Below, in pieces: positions 46,751-59,070 of a DNA stretch of 64,000 bases. Within the stretch, counting starts at the first letter, position 1; each line of letters starts with the position of its first letter. Origin of the DNA: Cordia subcordata (lineage: Eukaryota; Streptophyta; Magnoliopsida; Boraginales; Cordiaceae); the NCBI GenBank assembly GCA_028554755.1, contig JAPTOF010000009.1, forward strand, positions 3,514,501-3,578,500, in the 5' to 3' direction. A program made the position numbers and the translations under genes. Below the pieces are notes generated by a model that saw nothing but the letters and a program-made list of their open reading frames with translations, was not told the DNA's origin and made no database searches.

Positions 46751-48435
46751 TGATTGCTATCTCGCGGCATAAGCCTAAATAGCCCGCAAGTGAACAGGTC
46801 ACGTGTAATATAGTGTGTACGATTCCAGGGTTTAATCCACGAGGAGGCTAAATGTTTGTGGTGTCCTAAGCTATGTGTGGCTGAAGAAGCTACGTGTTGG
46901 GACCTAAACTACAATCTTTTTAGATTTTTGGGATGGAATGAAGTAAGGGAAAAGTAAATCTAATCTAAGTGCATGAAAATAAAAGGGTACGTGTGTGTGA
47001 TGAGGAAATCAAGTGATTCAAAGGGAGTTAAACATTGAAAATGGGGGATTAGGGTGATTACAACTTGCTTATGGGTGATTTCCACGTTCTTGCTAAGGTT
47101 CCTTGATGGATTATATTAGATTGTTGTTGTCTAGACCTCTAATTAAACTCCTAATTAATACCTTAAGCCTCAGTATGAATTCGTCCCAAGGCATCGACTC
47201 CTAAAGTCACAATATATGGTTTCTATGCCTTAGAAATTAGAGCTAGATAGTTAGGGTTCTAGGTGACCTAGATCAATTTAACCCTAGCATCTAAACTGTT
47301 GGTTGGATTTAAAACCAAGACCTAGTCCGTCTAAGGTTGACTAACCTGCCTAAAACCTATTAACTGGGTTTAAATCCAAAGGAGACTCGACCTAGACGTG
47401 CCATTAATTAATTTCTATCAATTGTCCATCACATTAGTGGGTACAATGTTAAAGCACATGTGCAAGCATATCTAGGGCATGGCACTTGAGAACATTCCGG
47501 TATATTCTACTACTAAACACATAGACATGCTTAGATTACACCAATTTAAGCAATAGCACCTAACATATAAGCAATAGAAGTTATTCTTGCTATTAAGCAT
47601 GCAAACACATACAAAAACATGTATATAGGCATACCTACTTCAAGTAATAACCATACAAATGCATAAATGTGCAAGCACAATGATTTAGAAATGGTTAATA
47701 ACAAAATAGGCTTCAATATATATATGCAACCTCATTGAGACATTTCTGCAAACACATAGACATGTATGTAAAAATAACCTTTGAAACCCTAAGCATAAAG
47801 CATGTATACATAAATCCATCAAGTACCCATTATAATAGTGTAATAATCAATCCAGAATACAAGAGTAAATTGCCCTACATAGCTCTAATCATACATAAAT
47901 TAACTTAGGATAAAATAGATACACCCTTTCATCCATAGTCATGCCTTACAATCTAAGAGCTTGACCCCAATCCTTGTGTTTGATCTTTTTATATATTTAA
48001 TTCCAAGGTGTTTATATGTGTGGAAGTGTATGTAAGAGGTAGGTGAGGGTTAGGATTAGGGTTTAGGAGATGGGCTTGAGAGATAGGGAGAATAGATATT
48101 AAAAATAAGCTAAAAAAGGCCTTAAATAGCCTACTTCTGCTGCAAGAGTTAGTCGTTAGCTAGGGCTCCTAGCCTTTAAAACAAATGAATCCGGTCAAAA
48201 TTGTAGAGCTCTCTAATCTAGGTCAAAATCATGGTCAGTCGATCGGCTTTGGGCTAGGGTGCGACCGACCCAGGCCAGAAAACTCCCATTATTGCTCCTT
48301 TCGTGCTTGGTCTTGCCTGGTTGCTTCGTTCTTCACTCAATGACCTCTAAATGCACTTCAATTGATTGTTTCTCATCCAAAACTCCCTTGTCTTTGCTCC
48401 ATTATCAATCCATCATCATTTTGAGATCAGAGCAT
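46751..48435 (-). repeat. N3 5' LTR, first part (split by copia A1)
   Basis: Starts TGATTGC next to the primer-binding site. Continues at 57614-57811 beyond copia A1, total about 1.88 kb. Contains the hairpin TTGGTTGGATTTAAAACCAA at 47299-47318, in which both arms are changed in step, and a decayed palindrome region at 48150-48275. Confidence 0.88.
47299..47318 (-). other. Compensated LTR hairpin
   Basis: TTGGTT...AACCAA: the fifth base of each arm has changed (C to T, G to A) and pairing is kept. Confidence 0.82.
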
Positions 48436-50290
48436 TGTTAAGATTATTATGCCCTAAAGCTCACTTGTATATAACATTTTGGATGTTGAACAATGTATAA
48501 TCATTTTGTTAAATGGCATCATGAGTTCCTTACATATTATATCTGGTATGTTTTATTGATGTATGTATAAAGGTACCTTGACTTGAACTAGTGACTTGGG
48601 CGCGCAGTGAGGCTGGACGTACAGTAGGTCCAAGTCTAGATTTAGTTACGTCATAAATTGAGTCCGTAACTGAATGGTAGTGTTGGGCACTCTACCGAGA
48701 TAAGGTTATATATAGCAAGTCTTCTAGTTGAGGGTGATCTACCTAGGTCATTGAAAGACTTTTCGGATTTGTCTTAATAGTACGTGTGTCACGTATTTGA
48801 CAGGACCATTGTGAGTATGTTTTCTAGAGACCTACTATCAAAGAAAGAAAACAAGACACTCACTGCTACTAAATGATCATTGCTCCTAACCCTGAGCATA
48901 TGTGGATGAACTAATGAAGTTAGGGTTTGGTACTTTGATTCACTGTGGGTGAGATCTTACTTTATTAGGATCAACAGCCTTGTGCAGTGAGTGCTAAGTT
49001 TTAATTAATTGGAACATGCATATGCAATATGGAATCTATGTGCCCTCTTTGGGATTGTCCATATTTATCATCCGAATCTAGATCTAGTGATATTATCTTT
49101 ATGGGTGTATCGGTCATATGGCTTGAGGGTCGCTCCCGAGATCAAGAGATTCCATAACCAAGGATGGTTGGCAATAGAACAAGAAACCTAACGAAAAAAG
49201 ATACAGCTAAGGAGGTGATAGTACACAGGCCAAAGGACCGGTCTTAGCTGTGGCTATACATAGAGGGGCATTATGGTCAGTTATTTAGTAGGTCAAAGAC
49301 AAAGTTCGCATTCTTTTGTGAGAAGCTTTTGGGTAATAGCAATTATTCTTGGAGTGCAAATCTTATGGTGAAATAGATCGGAGTTAAAAATAATTATTAT
49401 TATGTCGCCTAGATTGGGCAAGGACATTTTTTATTATTTTTGGAAGCCAAGGTTAATTGTGTCTTCTTGGTCCCTTCCTTAGTTGAAATGACTTTGACAA
49501 AGTAATCTTGAAAGAGCAAATTCTATATTGTGGTAGTAGTCTTATTAGGCCAATGCTTGGAATTGGATTTGGGCTTTCTTTAGAGTCCAAGATTACCTAA
49601 TTGGGCTGGGATGGTTTCTTATTGGGCTTAGGCCTCCACATGGATTATGGACTATGTGCTGGGCTTGGATTGTGGGCTTGGCCCAATCTTCCAAGACGTG
49701 CTAGAAAGTTACTACAAGAAAAATTCAAATTGTACAAGTAACTTCCATGACATGTGGCAAACATTTATTATTAGGAAAAAGTTTCCCACATGGAATGTCT
49801 ACAAGGCTTAGGTGCCAAACTTTTTCTATAAATAGGCAAGACCTTAAACCATTTCTAGCATCCAAAAATTTTGCAGTTGATCTCTTCCATTTTGGCAAGA
49901 GTATACTACAATACATAGTACATACTTATTGTGTAGTTTTTTTTTTCTGCTCTAGATTTTTAAGAGCATATTACTTTGCTTCTTTCCACACAAAAGACTA
50001 TTCTCTCATGAAAAGTCTCTATAACCATAGGAAAGAAGACCAGGGAGTTGCATATTGTGACACCCTTATCGTAAAATTTTTTGGTGGCTTTTTTCATGAG
50101 CGGGAACAAAGGCCCCATGCTTCAAGAGGTTAGCTTTACATATTTTGCCAATGCTAGTTATGTTCTATATGTTCTTAAGCATGTTCTTGTGTGTGTTATG
50201 TGGTTATTTTATTTTCCTAGCATGTTTTCTTGGTAGTATTTTTGAAAATATGGACTAGGATAGACCACATAAAATATTATTGATCCTACA
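48436..50290 (+). repeat. A1 5' LTR (1855 bp)
   Basis: TGTTAAGATT to CCTACA. TATAAATA at 49827-49834 lies before the transcribed part; the reader can expect R to start shortly after. Small frames inside are not genes. Confidence 0.92.
49827..49834 (+). promoter_or_regulatory. TATA box of the A1 5' LTR
   Basis: TTTTTCTATAAATAGGC; the same sequence occurs in the 3' LTR at 57120-57127. Confidence 0.7.
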
Positions 50291-50292
50291 AT

Positions 50293-50304
50293 TAGTATCA
50301 GAGC
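50293..50304 (+). other. A1 primer-binding site (initiator tRNA-Met type)
   Basis: TAGTATCAGAGC, one base from the usual TGGTATCAGAGC of copia elements, 2 bases after the LTR. Confidence 0.85.
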
Positions 50305-51898
50305 TTAGGCTCACACACAACATGCTTAGACTATGCAAGAATATTGTATTTGCATAAATATGTTAGTCATCTTATGAGTGGCAAGATTAGGAAAACTTGT
50401 GTTGCATATACTTGTGGTTTTATGCTTATATGTGCAGGTAATATAAAATCCTCTTGATGGTTTGTATGTATGCATAATAAATTTTTGTGTACGGTCAACA
50501 AAGCTTGGCCATAGACAATTTCATGTATAAATATTTATGGTTATTGCTTGTAGTTTCATTTAAAAGAAGCATAGGATATTTTGATATCCTTGTAATGTTT
50601 CTTTATGAAGCTTGTATTAGCAATAGCAAAGTATATTATTGTAATCTTTAAAGACCAAGAAAAAAAAACAAGAAAACAGGATAGAGGAACACTCTGCCGG
50701 GTGAGCTTGCTAGTCGACCGGCTTAGTCGACTGGCTCCTACTGATGGACGACCGGCTAAGGCAGAAAAAAGCTATTAAGTGCTGTTTTGTTGAAGATTGC
50801 ATGGAGCCATCAAAGAGGGGTTTTTAACGTATTTTGGTAGATGTTTATAATGCATTGACATATGTTTTAACATATTTGCATTAGCATAACCATGATTACC
50901 ACCTAGAAATATGCCCACTCATTAGATTTTTAAACTTGGCAAATCCTATGTGTTAATCTCTCAGAGATAGTTAAGTTCATTTAAAAGAGATTGGCTTAGA
51001 CAAGATAATTGTAAGCAATTATGTCTAAAGATGCCATGTAATCTCATGACAAAAATGAAAAACTTAACTTGAGATTTAAAATATGACAACCTAAGGGTCC
51101 ATACACCCAGATTTAGGTAAGTAATCTATTATGGTATTGCAATGTTTTAGTAATACAAAGGGGATTCGCAAAAACCAAAGTGTTTCGCAAATCCAAAGTG
51201 TGTTTAGATCTAAAACAAAAAGCGAGAATAGCAAAAATAGAGAAAACCCTTATGTTAAATATTGAGTGGAAGAAGGGACTGGAAATACCTTACGGCTTTC
51301 CATATCTGATTCACGCTAATGGTAAATGTCATTAACTTCCCCATCAAAAGGTGAAACTTTATCAAGATTTAGCAAGCTGAATTTAAAATGTTTATTCAAA
51401 AAGGGTTTTAGTGAGTTTGGGCATCCTATCGGTGGAATTCTTTACAAAAGATCGCCTCACACAACATTGATTAAAATCACCACCCCATCGGAGGGCTTAA
51501 ATCAAGAATGTTATGGCAAATGAACATAAGGAATGGGTATACACTCAACTTAAATGGCAGGTTCGGCTATCCCATCGATAGAGTTCGCTATCGGATTTAA
51601 GAAGCCAAACGAAACAGTGATTGAATTATTCAAATTGGAACATATCCAGATAATTGTCAATTCAAATAAGTAGTGGCGCTTAACTTAACGTTCATAAGTT
51701 CGGCCATCCTATCGATGGAGTTCTTGTGAGGACGTTGAGACACTATTACATCGAGTAGTTTAAGGGTTAATCTAATGAAAGGCAAATGATGTAAAAGTAC
51801 TTGTATGTTTTATTTCCAAAGATAGCATACATAGTATACATGCATCAATTCCATGCTCATAAAATAATTCTGATTATATTGTTGTATATCCAAAAAAA
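50305..51898 (+). other. A1 long untranslated leader
   Basis: About 1.6 kb without a credible gene. Contains palindrome motifs of the gypsy LTR type at 50697-50756 (GTCGACCGGC, GTCGACTGGC, GACGACCGGC) and three copies of a CGGCCATCCTATCGATGGAG-like unit near 51418, 51566 and 51699. Confidence 0.7.
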
Positions 51899-52600
51899 AT
51901 GTCTTCATTCAGTCCATTAGTTATAATTCTCAAAGGGCACAAGCTCACTGGAATGAAACTTGGACTTAGTACTCACCGCAGAAAAGCACAAGTATGTCCT
52001 AACAAGTCTTTGTCCTGTTGTGAGGGTAAACTCTTCTAAAGCCCAAAAGATGCAGAGACAAAATGGTAGAAGGCCAATAGTATGGCAAGTGCTATATGAT
52101 GGCTTCTATGTCAGATATTTTGCAGAGCAAGCATCATCATATGGAAACTGCAAAAGAAATCATGACCTCACTGTCTCGTATGTTTGTTGATAAGAGTAGG
52201 CCCGCAAGGCAAGGTGCTCTTAGAGAAATTATGAATCAAAGGATGGCAGAAGGAGCATCTGTCAGAGAGCATATGCTCAAAATGATGGATTACTTCAATA
52301 CTGCCGAGATCTTAAGGGCAAACATATATGAACAGTCAAAAGTAGATATGATTTTGGAGACTCTACCACCATCTTACACCCAATTCAAGCTTAATTATAA
52401 TATGGGCATGCACTTTTGGACTTAACTCGAAAGGGAAAAAGTTCAAAGGAAAGGGGAAGCAAAACCATGGTCAAGGGAAAAAGAAGAAAAATGGCAAACA
52501 GCCCAAACAATTAACAGGTGAAAAGCCTAAGGGCAAATGCGTTAAGTGTGGCCAGAAAGGGCATTGGAAAAACGATTGCCCGAAGTACCTGGCACGAGGC
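51899..52600 (+). pseudogene. gag: A1 gag (UBN2-type copia Gag, broken)
   Basis: Copia Gag that packages element RNA. It begins MSSFSPLVIILKGHKLTG at 51899. Recognisable blocks are DLVLTAEKHKYVLT (51960-52010), SDILQSKHHHMETAKEIMTSLS (about 52105-52180), and the run ASVREHMLKMMDYFN / SKVDMILETLPPSYTQFKLNYNM (52250-52405). The nucleocapsid CCHC knuckle CVKCGQKGHWKNDC is intact at 52538-52579. At least three frame changes (about 52020, 52080 and 52420) break it. The knuckle is in frame with pol. Confidence 0.85.
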
Positions 52601-55600
52601 CAGATAGGTACGCCTCTTTTGCTCTACATTAAAACCTGTTTAGTGGTCGATTCTATTGATTCTTGGATTGTAGACTCTAGAGCCACTAACCATATTTGCA
52701 ATTCTTTGTATTGGTTTCAGGAAATGAAGGAACTAGCTAAAGGGGAATTTGCTCTGAGGATAGGTAACAGAGCAAAAGTATGGGCTGCTACAGTGGGAGG
52801 AATGTGCTTAGATTTTCCATGTAATAGGAAGCTAGTTTTGAATAATGTTTATTATGTTCTGGATGTACATAAAAACCTTATTTCTATTTTGTAATTAATA
52901 TTAGATGGTTTTTGCATTAATTTCCATTCTGGTGTTGATATCAGTAGAGATGGAAATATTATTGGTTCTGGTAACATGCATGATAACTTGTTCTATATAA
53001 AACCTATTACAAACTCACTGCATAATATAGAACAAACTAATTCGTGAAAAAGGAAGGTTTCTTCGACCAATGATACTTATCTTTGGCATCTACGCTTAGG
53101 ATATATTAGTCTAAACCGAATTCGGAGATTAGTCAAGGATCGGCATCTTAGCTCATTAGATCTCGAATATCTACCTCCGTGTGAATCTTGCCCCAAAGGA
53201 AAGATGACCAAACGGTCATTTTCGTGTAAAGGAGAAAAGCCCAAAAAAGTATTGGAATTGGTTCATACCGATGTGTGCGGTCCTATGAGCGAACCAGCAC
53301 AAGGAGGTTATGAATATTTCACTACCTTTACTGATGATTACTCTAGGTATGAATATGTATATCTGATGTGGTATAAGTATAAATCCTTTGAGAAATTCAA
53401 AGAGTTCAAGGCTGAAGTGGAGTGGAAATTAAATAAACGTATCAAAGCCCTTCGGTCTGATCGAGGTGGCGAATACCTCTCAAGTGCGTTCAGAGACTAT
53501 TTTACACAAGAAGGGATTGTGTCTCAATTGACTGTACTAGGGACTCCCTAGCAAAATGGTGTAGCAAAGAGAAGAAATCGCACCCTATTAGATATGGTTA
53601 GGTCAATTATGAGTCATGCATCATTACCTTTATTTTTTTGGGGGTATGCCCTTGGGACAACAGCATACATCTTGAACTTGGTACCATCTAAATCAGTATC
53701 TAGAACACCACAAGAAATGTGGACCAGGCGTAAGCCTAGTTTAAATCATCTCCACCTTTGGGGTTGTCCAGCTTATGTACTTAATAGTAATGCTTCAAAG
53801 TTGGAACCAAGATCTGATTTGTGCTATTTTATTGGGTATCCTAAGGAAACCAGAGGTAGGATCTTTTATAATCCTAATGAGCAAAAGGTGTTTATAAGCA
53901 CCCATGCTAGATGCTTACAGAATGGTAAAATGATCCAGAAAACACTAGATTCTGAAGTTGTTTTAGGATAGATTTCACAAGAATCTCCAGTAACACCTGT
54001 GGTAATTGTAAATGAAAAGGAACAACATATTACACCTAATATATCGGAGCCTCGTCGTAGTAGGAGGACAGCTAGGTCTCTTGATAAATACTATGGAGAG
54101 TCCTTTCAGACTTCTTCAAAGGATTAGGTGGTAGATCCTACAAGTTATAATGAAGCAGTTTCTAACATAGATGCCGACCAATGGCATGAGGCAATGTACT
54201 CAGAGGTAGAATCTATGTATTCTAAAAAAGTCTGGGATCTTGTAACTGCACCTGAAGGGGTAAACCCTATAGGGTGCAAATGGGTCAACAAGAGAAAAAG
54301 AGGAGTTGATGGAAAAGTTGAAACCTTTAAAGCAAGGTTGGTGGCGAAAGGTTTTACTCAAAAAGAAGGGATCGATTATGAGGAAACTTTCTCACCAGTA
54401 GCCATGCTTAAATCCATCAGGATACTTCTTGCCATTGCATGTCATTATGACTACGAGATATGGCAAATGGATGTCAAGACAGGTTTTCTTAATGGAGAGC
54501 TTGACGAAACCATTTACATGACGCAACCAGATAGATATGTTGCCAAAGGCCAGGAACATATGGTTTGTAAGTTAAAAAAGTCCATTTATGGATTAAATCA
54601 GGCATCTAGAGCATGGAACATCAAATTTGATCGTGCAATTAAATCTTATGGTTTTGATCAAAATATTGATGAACCTTGCGTGTATAAGAGACGTAATGGA
54701 AATGCTGTAGCTTTTTTGGTTCTGTATGTGGATGACATCCTACTTATTGGAAATGATGTGGGGATGTTATCATCCTTTAAAGTTTGGCTTTCTACTCAAT
54801 TTCAAATGAAGGATTTAAGAGAAGCTAGTTATGTTCTAAGCATCAAGCTTATGCGAGATTGTAAGAACAGAAGGCTAGCCCCATCTCAAGCTTCATTTAT
54901 TAAGAAGATATTGGTCAGGTTTAACAAGCAAAACTCTAAAAAGGCCTTATTACCTTCTAGACATGGAGTTTATCTATCTTGAGGTCAGTGTCCTTAAACA
55001 CCTGAGGAGATAGAGAGCATGAAATGAGTTCCTTATGCTTCGGCTATTGAAAGCCTCATATATGACATGTTATGTACTAGACCAGATAACAGCTTTGCTA
55101 TTGGCATGGTTAGTAGATATCAATCAAACCCTGGACCGGCACATTGGGTCGTGGTTAGGCATATATTCAAATTCCTACAAGGAACTAAGGACTATGTGCT
55201 GGAATACTGTGTAGATGATCTAACGCCATTAGTCTATACAGACTCGGATTTCTAGTCCAGCAGAGATTCCAGTAAGTCTACTTCTAGATATGTTTTCACG
55301 ATGTCAAGAGGAGCTATTTCATGGAGAAGTGTGAAGCAAAATTGTATTGCTGACTCTACCATGGAGGCTGAGTATACAACAGCATTTGAGGCTACGAAAG
55401 AGGCACTGTGGCTAAGAAAGTTTCTTTTAGACCCAGAGGTTATGTCGGTAGTTCACAGACTGATAACATTGTATTGCGACAACAACGGTGCTGTTTCACA
55501 ATGCAAAGAGCCTAGGAATCAGAAAAAGGGTAAACATATTGAACGGAAATATCATTTGATCCGTGAGTTTATCCAGAGAGGAGATATTGTAGTTGAAAAG

Positions 55601-55711
55601 ATAGCTTCAACGAAAAACCTGGCAAGCCCATTTACAAAGACTCTTCCAAAGAAAATGTTTACCACACATTTTGCGTCTATGGGTATTAGGTTGTGCAAAA
55701 GTGATCTTTAG
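52508..55711 (+). pseudogene. pol: A1 pol: protease, integrase, reverse transcriptase, RNase H in one frame with stops
   Basis: The whole 3.2 kb stays in one reading frame. Protease: D-S-R at 52672-52680 where A2 has D-S-G. Integrase: zinc domain WHLRLGYIS...CESC (second His is Tyr), Asp in HTDVCGPM, Asp in LRSDRGGEY, and the third acidic position is Lys (GVAKRRN, 53567-53569) where A2 has Glu. RT: CKWVNKRK, QMDVKTGFLNGEL, and YVDD at 54725-54736. RNase H: DSTMEAEYTTAFEATKEALWL and YCDNNGA, ending at 55711. In-frame stops occur at about 52892, 53044, 53549, 53969, 54125, 54980, 55027 and 55253. Three of them are CAA, CGA or CAG in the A2 copy or the family. Not functional as it stands. Confidence 0.9.
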
Positions 55712-55714
55712 TGC

Positions 55715-55725
55715 AAGTGGGAGAT
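55715..55725 (+). other. A1 polypurine tract
   Basis: AAGTGGGAGAT directly before the 3' LTR; it primes plus-strand synthesis. Confidence 0.85.
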
Positions 55726-57608
55726 TGTTAGGATTAGTATGTCGTAAAGCTTACTTGTATATAACATTTTGGATGTTAAACAATGTATAATCATTTTGTT
55801 AAATGGCACTATGAGTTCCTCACATATTATCTCTGGTATGTTTTGTTGATGTATGTACAAAGGTCCCTTGACTTGAACTAATGACTTGGGTGCACAGTGA
55901 GACAGGATGCACAGTAGATCCAAGTCTAGATTTAGTCACGTCATAAATTGAGTCTTTAACTGAATGGTGGTGTTGGGCACTCTACCGAGATAAGGTTATA
56001 TTGAGCAAATCTCCTCATTGAGGGTGATCTACCTAGGTCATTGGAGAACTTTCCGGATTTGTCTCAATAGTACGTGTGTCACGCATGTGATAGGACCATT
56101 GTGAGTATGTTGTCTAGAGACGTACTATCAAAGAAAGTAAACAAGATACTCGCTCCTACTAAATGATCATTACTCTTAATCTTGAGCATATGTGGATGAA
56201 CTAATGAAGTTAAGGTTTGGTACTTCGATTCACTGTGGGTTAGATCTTACTTTATTAGGATCAACAACCTGGAGCATTGAGTGTTAAGTTCTAACTAATA
56301 GGAACATGCATATGCAATATGGAATCTATGTGCCGTCTTTGGGATTGTCCATATTTATCATCCAAATCTAAATCTATTGATACTACCTTTATAGATGTAT
56401 CGGTCATGTGGCTTGAGGGTCGCCTCCGAGATCAAGAGATTTCATGACCAAGGATGGTTGGCAATAGGACATGAAACCCAACGAAAAAAGATACAGCTAA
56501 GAAGGTGATAGTACATAGGCCAAAGGACCGGTCTTAGTAGGTATACATAGAGGGGCATTATGGTCAGTTATTTAGTAGGTCAAAGACAAAGTTCACATTC
56601 TTTTGTGACAAGCTTTTGGGTAATAGCAATTATTCTTGGAGTGCAACTTTGATCTTATGGTGGAATAGATCGGAGTTAAAAATAATTATTATTATGTCGC
56701 CTAGATTGGGCAAGGACATTTTTTATTATTTTTGGAAGCCAAGGTTAATTGTGTCTTCTTGGTCCCTTCCTTAGTTGAAATGACTTTGACAGAGTAATAT
56801 TGAAAGAGCAAATTTCATATTGTGGTAGTAGCCTTATTGGGCCAAAGCTTGGAATTGGGTTTGGGCTTTCTTTAGAGTCCAAGATAACCTAGTTGGGCTT
56901 AGATGGTTTCTTTTAGGCTTGGGCCTCCACATGGATTATGGACTATGTGTTGGGCTTGGATTATGGGCTTGGCCCAATCTTCCAAGACATGTGCTAGAAA
57001 GTTACTACAAGAAAAATTCAAATTGTACAAGTAACTTCTATGACATGTGGCAAACATTTATTATTAGGAAAAAGTTTCCCACATGGAAAGTTTACAAGGT
57101 TTAGGTGCCAAACTTTTTCTATAAATAGCCATGACCTTAAACCATTTCTAGCATCCAAAAATTTTGTAGTTGATCTCTTCCATTTTGGCAAGAGAATACT
57201 ACAACACATAGTACACACTTATTGTGTGGTTTTTTTTTTGCTTTAGATTTTCAAGAGCGTATTACTTTGCTTCTTCCCACACAAGAGGCTATTCTCTCAA
57301 GAAAAGTCTCTTTAACCATAGGGAAGAAGACTAGGGAGTTGCACATTGTGACACCCTTATAGTAAAATTTTTAGGTGGCTTTGTTCGTGAGTGGGAATAA
57401 AGCTCGTGACAGTTTTAGCTTTATCTAAGGCCCCACGCTTTAAGAGGTTAGGTTTACATATTTTGGAAATACTAGTTATGTTCTATATGTTCTTAAACAT
57501 GTTCTTGTGTGTGTTATGTGGTTATTTTATTTTCCTAGCATGTTTTCTTGGTAGTATTTTTGAAAATATGTAGTAGGATATACCACATGTAATATTATTA
57601 ATCCTACA
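55726..57608 (+). repeat. A1 3' LTR (1883 bp)
   Basis: TGTTAGGATT to CCTACA, pairing with 48436-50290. TATAAATA at 57120-57127. Confidence 0.93.
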
Positions 57609-57613
57609 AGCAT

Positions 57614-57811
57614 TGCTCCAAATCTCACCTTAAAGCTCAAGAAATAGGCACTTAGTGTAGTATTTTACCTACAAGTTCAACTATGTACACTTCTATCCTT
57701 ATATGCATAAATATAGTATAAAGACCATACTAAGGTCATCTAATAAGCACAAAACACCTCAAAATAAGTATAACAATACAATGCAACTGCACACACAAAA
57801 CCAACACATCA
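57614..57811 (-). repeat. N3 5' LTR, second part
   Basis: Continues 48435 after removal of A1 and one AGCAT copy, ending CATCA at 57811. Its last 130 bases match 42902-43035. Confidence 0.87.
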
Positions 57812-58288
57812 TTGATTGACCTAGCCGGTCGATCGACTGGAACGCTTCACCCGACCAGCTAAAATGGGATGCTATCTGGACTAACCAGCCGACCTAGCTG
57901 GTCAATTGGCCCTTAGGTATAGCTCGACCTGTAAAATTCCTTGCTCTCTAGGGTGGTCGGTTGACCGGGCAGTCCCTTTAGGTCGACCAGTTGCCCTTTG
58001 GCTTTCAATCTTCAATTTTCTTGCTTCAAGCTTTCATCCCACGACCCATACCACTTTGTTCTTCAATGATCATCCTTGATCAAGCTTGATTCTTTCTTAT
58101 ACCTTACCTAAAGCCCAAAAATAAGCATTTAGTGTAGTATTTAACCCTAAAACTCAAATGTAAACACTTACCACTGCATATTCACAATTACTACATAAGT
58201 ACCACACTAATGCCATTAAATAAACACAAAGCACCTCTAGAACATAAGGAAATGCACGAACAAACACACATGAAACCAAGACACATCA
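57812..58288 (-). repeat. LTR terminal fragment
   Basis: Palindrome motifs (57812-57985) followed by the usual LTR end block and CATCA at 58288. No polypurine module follows, so it is the outer end of a 5' or solo LTR. N3 probably inserted into it. Confidence 0.72.
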
Positions 58289-59070
58289 ATACATATGGCT
58301 CAAAATAATTGCAGGCAAATGAATTTTCTTTCTAAGATGCATTTGATACGTAACCATTGTGTGCCAATAGTATCATCTTTATAACTCCTAGGCATAATGT
58401 TGTTTTTCATAAAATTGAAGAAAACTTTCTTTTGCATAGGCAACTGATGGGCTTTGGGGAATTCTTTCTGAATGAGTTCACCAACAACACCTTCCCACAA
58501 GTAGTTTCTCACATTGTTTTCAAAATTCTTATTAACATCTCTAGAAAATCCTTTAGCACTATATACCTTAAAATATCTACTAGGAGTTGGCAAATAAAAG
58601 CATTCACTAATCAACTTCTTAGATAAAGAAATTATGATAGGTCCATAGCCATGCTCTTTGTTATAAGACATACTGTAGCAAAATTCACGTACCAAGGCTT
58701 TGTGAACATTTTATGGGCTCTATTCATCTCCATAAACTCAAAAATCTACCAACTCATGTTGTGCTAATGTCCTTTGATTGATAAAATCCGCTTCAAACAG
58801 CTTGATACTCCCTTGATTAAAGGGTTTTAGAGTCTTGCCTTCATCCTTCTTTCTCTTCTCACCTCTTGATGATTGACTTCTTTCCGTTGTTGATTTGGAT
58901 CTATAGAGATGATGTTTATGAAGTGCTTTTGATGAAAAATGGGATTAGAGACCTTTAGATCGAAAGATTTTTGTGATAAAATAGGGTTTTTTGAGGGAGG
59001 AGACGTGTATAAAGGGCATATGAAGAGGTTGGAGTGAAATATAATTTGAAAACTCACCTACATAGTTGTT
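58289..59070 (-). pseudogene. Unidentified broken ORF, possibly a plant-transposon-associated protein
   Basis: The main open block (58695-58300) begins MVREFCYSMSYNKEHGYGPI and continues LPTPSRYFKVYSAKGFSRDVNKNFENNVRNYLWEG in separate short motifs, ending CILERKFICLQLF. Upstream, with stops, lie KTLKPFNQGSIKLFEADFINQR and a Lys/Arg-rich stretch (59057-58827). The pattern of a LVREFY-like motif after an F-rich entry resembles the domain annotated as putative plant transposon protein, often found beside plant retroelements; this is from memory and uncertain. It is the only coding-like stretch here not assignable to gag or pol. It lies on the same strand as copia B and might be a captured or accessory ORF. 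Confidence 0.4.

Larger units (their letters stand above)
48436..57608 (+). mobile_element. Element A1: complete Ty1/copia retrotransposon
   Basis: LTRs 48436-50290 and 55726-57608 (TGTTA...CCTACA ends) flank primer site, leader, gag, and pol in copia order PR-INT-RT-RNaseH. AGCAT is duplicated at 48431-48435 and 57609-57613. The insertion splits the N3 5' LTR. The LTRs differ visibly (roughly one base in ten to fifteen in the parts compared), so this insertion is older than D. Pol is disabled by stop codons, not by frameshifts. Confidence 0.94.

Noticed and set aside
53549..53554. Programmed readthrough at UAG-CAA like tobamoviruses
   Set aside because: The next codon CAA is simply the conserved second Gln, the following bases are AAT rather than YYA, and A1 has many other stops; decay is simpler.
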